Shown here one piece after another: positions 56,877 to 64,000 of a DNA stretch of 64,000 bases. Source of the DNA: Schaalia odontolytica (GTDB lineage: Bacteria; Actinomycetota; Actinomycetes; Actinomycetales; Actinomycetaceae); assembly GCF_002847525.1 (NCBI RefSeq), contig NZ_PKKM01000009.1, positions 62,001 to 126,000 on the forward strand, read 5' to 3'. Under the pieces are notes generated by a model. That model made no database searches, was not told where the DNA came from, and worked only from the letters and a program-made list of their open reading frames with translations. The translations under genes and the position numbers were made by a program. Position 1 is the first letter of the stretch. The number at the start of each line of letters is the position of its first letter.

Positions 56877-57359
56877 TCAGCGATGCTCATCCAGCCACTG
56901 CGTTGCCAGTGCCTGCTCACGCTCCACGACGCGGCCGAGGTGTGCCACGGCCTCCTTCTCGATGCGCCCACCCAGCAGCGGCACGCGTACCGACACGTTG
57001 CCGGTTACGTCGCGGGTGCAGCCCGCCTCGACCGGAGCCAGGGTGGACGTGGCCTCAACGGACACCGGGGCGCCGTCCACGGTCACGGACGTGCGCGAGG
57101 TGGCCCCGGCCTCGTTCATCGTCCACTCCTCGGTGAAGGTGATGCGCAGATCGGACTTGACAAAGCGCGCGGCCGCCGCAGGAATCAGCTCCGGGCGCAC
57201 GGTGCCCGCAAAGGACACGCGCTCGCCCTCCACCGACACGACCTGGGAGCCCTCCACGACAAACTGGCCGAAGCGTCGCTCCAGGTAGGCGGGGGTCAGG
57301 TACATGGCGACGACCTCGTCGACCGCGCCCGGGTAAGAAATGGATTGCGTGAACTGCAT
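56877..57359 (-). CDS. DUF2505 family protein (SRPBCC-like)
   Basis: A 160-aa actinobacterial protein of the DUF2505 family, expected to have a START/SRPBCC-type ligand-binding fold (MQFTQSISYPGAVDEVVAMY at the start, YLERRFGQFVVEG). Function unknown. ATG 57359 preceded by AAGGAGAGCC decides the start. The codons for MNEAGAT contain an exact CCCCGGCCTCGT element on the plus strand (57104-57115). Confidence 0.85.
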   Translation of the reverse strand: MQFTQSISYPGAVDEVVAMYLTPAYLERRFGQFVVEGSQVVSVEGERVSFAGTVRPELIPAAAARFVKSDLRITFTEEWTMNEAGATSRTSVTVDGAPVSVEATSTLAPVEAGCTRDVTGNVSVRVPLLGGRIEKEAVAHLGRVVEREQALATQWLDEHR

Positions 57360-57456
57360 GGCTCTCCTTACGAAACAAGCGGCGCCGAAGCGTGTCCCGG
57401 CGCTCATTTACAACTAAGGTCCGCCCTAGCGGCCCCTCTCCCTTTAGAGTAGATGC

Positions 57457-58917
57457 ATGCGTAGTCTCATGCAGTTAGCTGAAGAAGCCTCTTCGACGCC
57501 GTTGTCGGAGCAGGACATCGATTGGCTGCACCTCCTCCTCGCGGACTGGCAGGTGCTCGCTGACCTGGCGGCCGCCGACCTGGTTCTGTGGCTGCCCGCC
57601 GACGACGGGCGCTTCATCGCGGCCGCCCACTGTCGTCCCGCGACCTCGACGACCGTTCACGTAGACGACATCATCGGCCTGCACCTGCCCGCCGCCCGCG
57701 AAATCGACCTGCGCCGCGCCCTGCAGTCAGGCGAGGTCGTGCGCTCACCCGCCGCGCGATGGGCCGGCACCTACTCGATGATGGAAACCTGCGTGCCCGT
57801 GTGCCACGACGGGCGCATCATCGCCGTCGTCACCCGCGAGGCCAACCTGTCCAGCCCGCGTCTGTCGCTGGGCTTCGAAGGGTGGACCGTGGCAGCGGCT
57901 GACACCCTGTGCCAGATGATGGCCCGCGGCGAATACCCCTACGACTCGACACCGCAGGTCACGTCCCACGGCGTCCCGCGAGTACTCGACGGTGCCGTCT
58001 TGCTGGATGCGGAGGGCCGCGTCCAGCACGCGACTCCCAACGCTGTGTCCTGCCTGCGCCGCCTTGGCATCCGCACGAACGTGACCGGCAAGGTTCTCGC
58101 CCAAGAGATCACCGAGGTGATCGGCGACGGCACCCTCATCGAAGAATCGATGGCAGTCGTCGTGATGGGTCGTGCCTCCTGGCGCGTGGAGATCGCCGCG
58201 CGCGCGTCCACCGTCAGCATGCGCGCCCTGCCCCTCGTCAACGGACGCAAGCGCCTGGGCGCCGTCATCCTCACGCGTGACGTCTCCGAGGTTCACCGCC
58301 ACGAGCAGGAGCTCATGACGAAGGACGCGACGATTCGCGAGATCCACCACCGCGTGAAGAACAACCTGCAGACGGTCTCCGCCCTGCTGCGCCTCCAGTC
58401 GCGCCGCTCCTCCGAGGACGCGGTCAAGGTCGCGCTCGCGGAAGCCGAGCGCCGCGTGCAGGCCATCGCGACCGTGCACGCTGCCCTGTCGCAGAACGTG
58501 GATGAGTCGGTCGACTTCGACGAGGTCGCGCGCACGATCGTGCGCATGGCAGGCGCGATCGCGTCCACGGATCACAGCGTCGAGGTCATCACGACCGGTA
58601 GCTTCGGCACCATTCAGGCCGATCAGGCGCAGGCCTTGGCCACGGTCCTCAACGAGCTGGTCGCCAACTCCGTCGAGCACGGCCTTGCCGAGCGGGACGG
58701 CCTCATCGAGGTGCGCGCCGTGCGTGAGGGAAACTCCATGACGGTCACCGTGGCCGACGACGGCGTGGGCTTCGTGCCGGGCACGCCGATGAGTGGCCTG
58801 GGCACACAGATCGTGCACCAGATGGTGCGCGGCGAGCTCAAGGGCTCGATCGAGTGGGCCCCGCGCGAGGGTGGTGGCACGCTCGTCACGCTCCACGCTA
58901 ACTTGGACCCCGCCTGA
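57457..58917 (+). CDS. pdtaS: PdtaS-like sensor histidine kinase (HisKA_2 family)
   Basis: A 486-aa cytosolic kinase with no membrane segment: an N-terminal GAF-like domain (about 1-150), a PAS domain (about 175-280), a HisKA_2 dimerisation/phosphoacceptor segment with REIHHRVKNNLQTVSALLRL near 295, and an HATPase with VLNELVANSVEH and GLGTQIVHQMV. The partner PdtaR would be an RNA-binding ANTAR regulator and is not in the window. TAGAGT is 6 nt before the ATG. Adjacent to whiB as in Mycobacterium (Rv3220c/Rv3219). Confidence 0.9.
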   Translation: MRSLMQLAEEASSTPLSEQDIDWLHLLLADWQVLADLAAADLVLWLPADDGRFIAAAHCRPATSTTVHVDDIIGLHLPAAREIDLRRALQSGEVVRSPAARWAGTYSMMETCVPVCHDGRIIAVVTREANLSSPRLSLGFEGWTVAAADTLCQMMARGEYPYDSTPQVTSHGVPRVLDGAVLLDAEGRVQHATPNAVSCLRRLGIRTNVTGKVLAQEITEVIGDGTLIEESMAVVVMGRASWRVEIAARASTVSMRALPLVNGRKRLGAVILTRDVSEVHRHEQELMTKDATIREIHHRVKNNLQTVSALLRLQSRRSSEDAVKVALAEAERRVQAIATVHAALSQNVDESVDFDEVARTIVRMAGAIASTDHSVEVITTGSFGTIQADQAQALATVLNELVANSVEHGLAERDGLIEVRAVREGNSMTVTVADDGVGFVPGTPMSGLGTQIVHQMVRGELKGSIEWAPREGGGTLVTLHANLDPA

Positions 58918-58949
58918 CGGGTGGGGTCGGCGCTGTGCGCCTATGAACG

Positions 58950-58980
58950 AGGCCGGGGATCCCGTGTGGATCTCCGGCCT
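58950..58980. terminator. Bidirectional terminator between pdtaS and whiB
   Basis: AGGCCGGGGATCC-N5-GGATCTCCGGCCT. Its left arm carries the ACGAGGCCGGGG element (58947-58958). Confidence 0.75.
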
Positions 58981-59016
58981 TGATCGTCTGTGCGGCACGT
59001 GTGCCGCAGTGGTGTG

Positions 59017-59268
59017 TTAGCACCCCGCGCGGCGTGCGCGCGCGGCGCGGCGCTTGAGGGAGCGGCGTTCTTCTTCGCTCATGCCGCCCCACACGCCGGA
59101 ATCCTGGTTGTTGTCGATGGCCCACTGCAGGCAGATGCCCACGACCTCGCACTCGCGGCACACGGCCTTGGCCTCGGCGACCTGCGTAATAGCTGGACCC
59201 GTGTTCCCGATGGGGAAGAAAAGTTCCGGGTCAACTGTCAGACATGCCGCCTTGCTGCGCCAATCCAT
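59017..59268 (-). CDS. whiB1: WhiB family transcriptional regulator (WhiB1-like)
   Basis: An 83-aa iron-sulfur regulator. Four cluster cysteines: Cys9 in KAACLT, then CRECEVVGIC (CxxC-N5-C). The turn GVWGGMSEEERR and an Arg/Lys-rich C-terminal DNA-contact helix follow. WhiB1-type proteins bind sigma-A and respond to nitric oxide. Position beside pdtaS and the short length support WhiB1. GAGGAGCGAAAGACACATC precedes the ATG. Confidence 0.92.
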   Translation of the reverse strand: MDWRSKAACLTVDPELFFPIGNTGPAITQVAEAKAVCRECEVVGICLQWAIDNNQDSGVWGGMSEEERRSLKRRAARARRAGC

Positions 59269-59424
59269 GATGTGTCTTTCGCTCCTCGACTACCGTGCGC
59301 TTGGGATGTTTCGCTGTGTTCTCTTGCCAGTGTCCGTTAGGCATCTTAGTCGCGCAAGGTGGTGTCAACAGCGAAATGACGAAGTCACTATGCGGCTGCT
59401 CACGGAGTGCGAATAAGCTGGGAC

Positions 59425-64000
<4,576 letters not shown>

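Overview
The window is high-GC actinobacterial chromosome. A WhiB regulator, a PdtaS-type sensor kinase, UvrD2, a PPA1309-type protein, UPF0182, DUF3039, DUF2017 and DUF2505 all point to Actinobacteria. The gene set and the GH66 dextran-active enzyme suggest an oral Actinomyces/Schaalia-type member of Actinomycetaceae; this species-level placement is inference. There is no rRNA, CRISPR array, prophage or intact insertion sequence. One tRNA (initiator Met) is present.

Layout. 1-9.7 kb: an oligopeptide-type ABC importer (OppD partial, OppC, OppB, OppA) on the minus strand, divergent from a translationally coupled run of ROK repressor, M81 (MlrC-like) peptidase, ROK sugar kinase and CutC, followed by NagB. 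Together they look like a module that imports and dismantles an amino-sugar-containing peptide. 9.7-11.8 kb: DUF3039 plus a DEAD/DEAH helicase. 11.8-12.7 kb: a gene-free, repeat-rich island. 12.7-19.8 kb: pncB, clpS, DUF2017, murI, an MBL phosphodiesterase-like gene, then an inserted LysR/membrane-protein pair and a small ORF, then rdgB and rph. This resembles the Rv1330c-Rv1341 neighbourhood of Mycobacterium. 19.8-30.5 kb: nudC, uvrD2, an E1/cyclodehydratase-like gene, a DUF2342 metalloprotease, a PDZ-Lon protease, PPA1309 and UPF0182, resembling Rv3193c-Rv3199c.

30.6-38 kb: membrane and low-complexity proteins around tRNA-fMet, MgtC, an amino-acid permease and a DUF4232 lipoprotein. 38.1-41 kb: a secreted GH66 enzyme with an internal CBM35 and a C-terminal ricin-type lectin domain. 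41.5-48.2 kb: a type I restriction-modification locus (hsdM, hsdS, hsdR) split by a terminator and an antisense Panacea-domain gene whose start codon appears to be ACG. 48.3-50.1 kb: two paralogous membrane proteins with signs of gene conversion, flanking a TfoX-domain gene. 50.2-57.4 kb: metabolic and transport genes (quinone reductase-like, TSUP, FumC, MFS, FolA, ThyA, OsmC, DUF2505). 57.4-64 kb: PdtaS-like kinase, WhiB1-like regulator, an orphan EssC/EccC-like FHA-FtsK ATPase, two perfect DnaA boxes, and the 5' part of ligA.

Two genome-scale signals run through the window. First, many genes have an AnnnT-type -10 box only 6-7 nt upstream of the start codon, the signature of leaderless mRNAs; start choices were made on this basis where noted. 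Second, the 12-mer CCCCGGCCTCGT occurs about 17 times by eye. It often forms inverted pairs in intergenic terminators, but it also occurs singly upstream of genes and inside coding regions.
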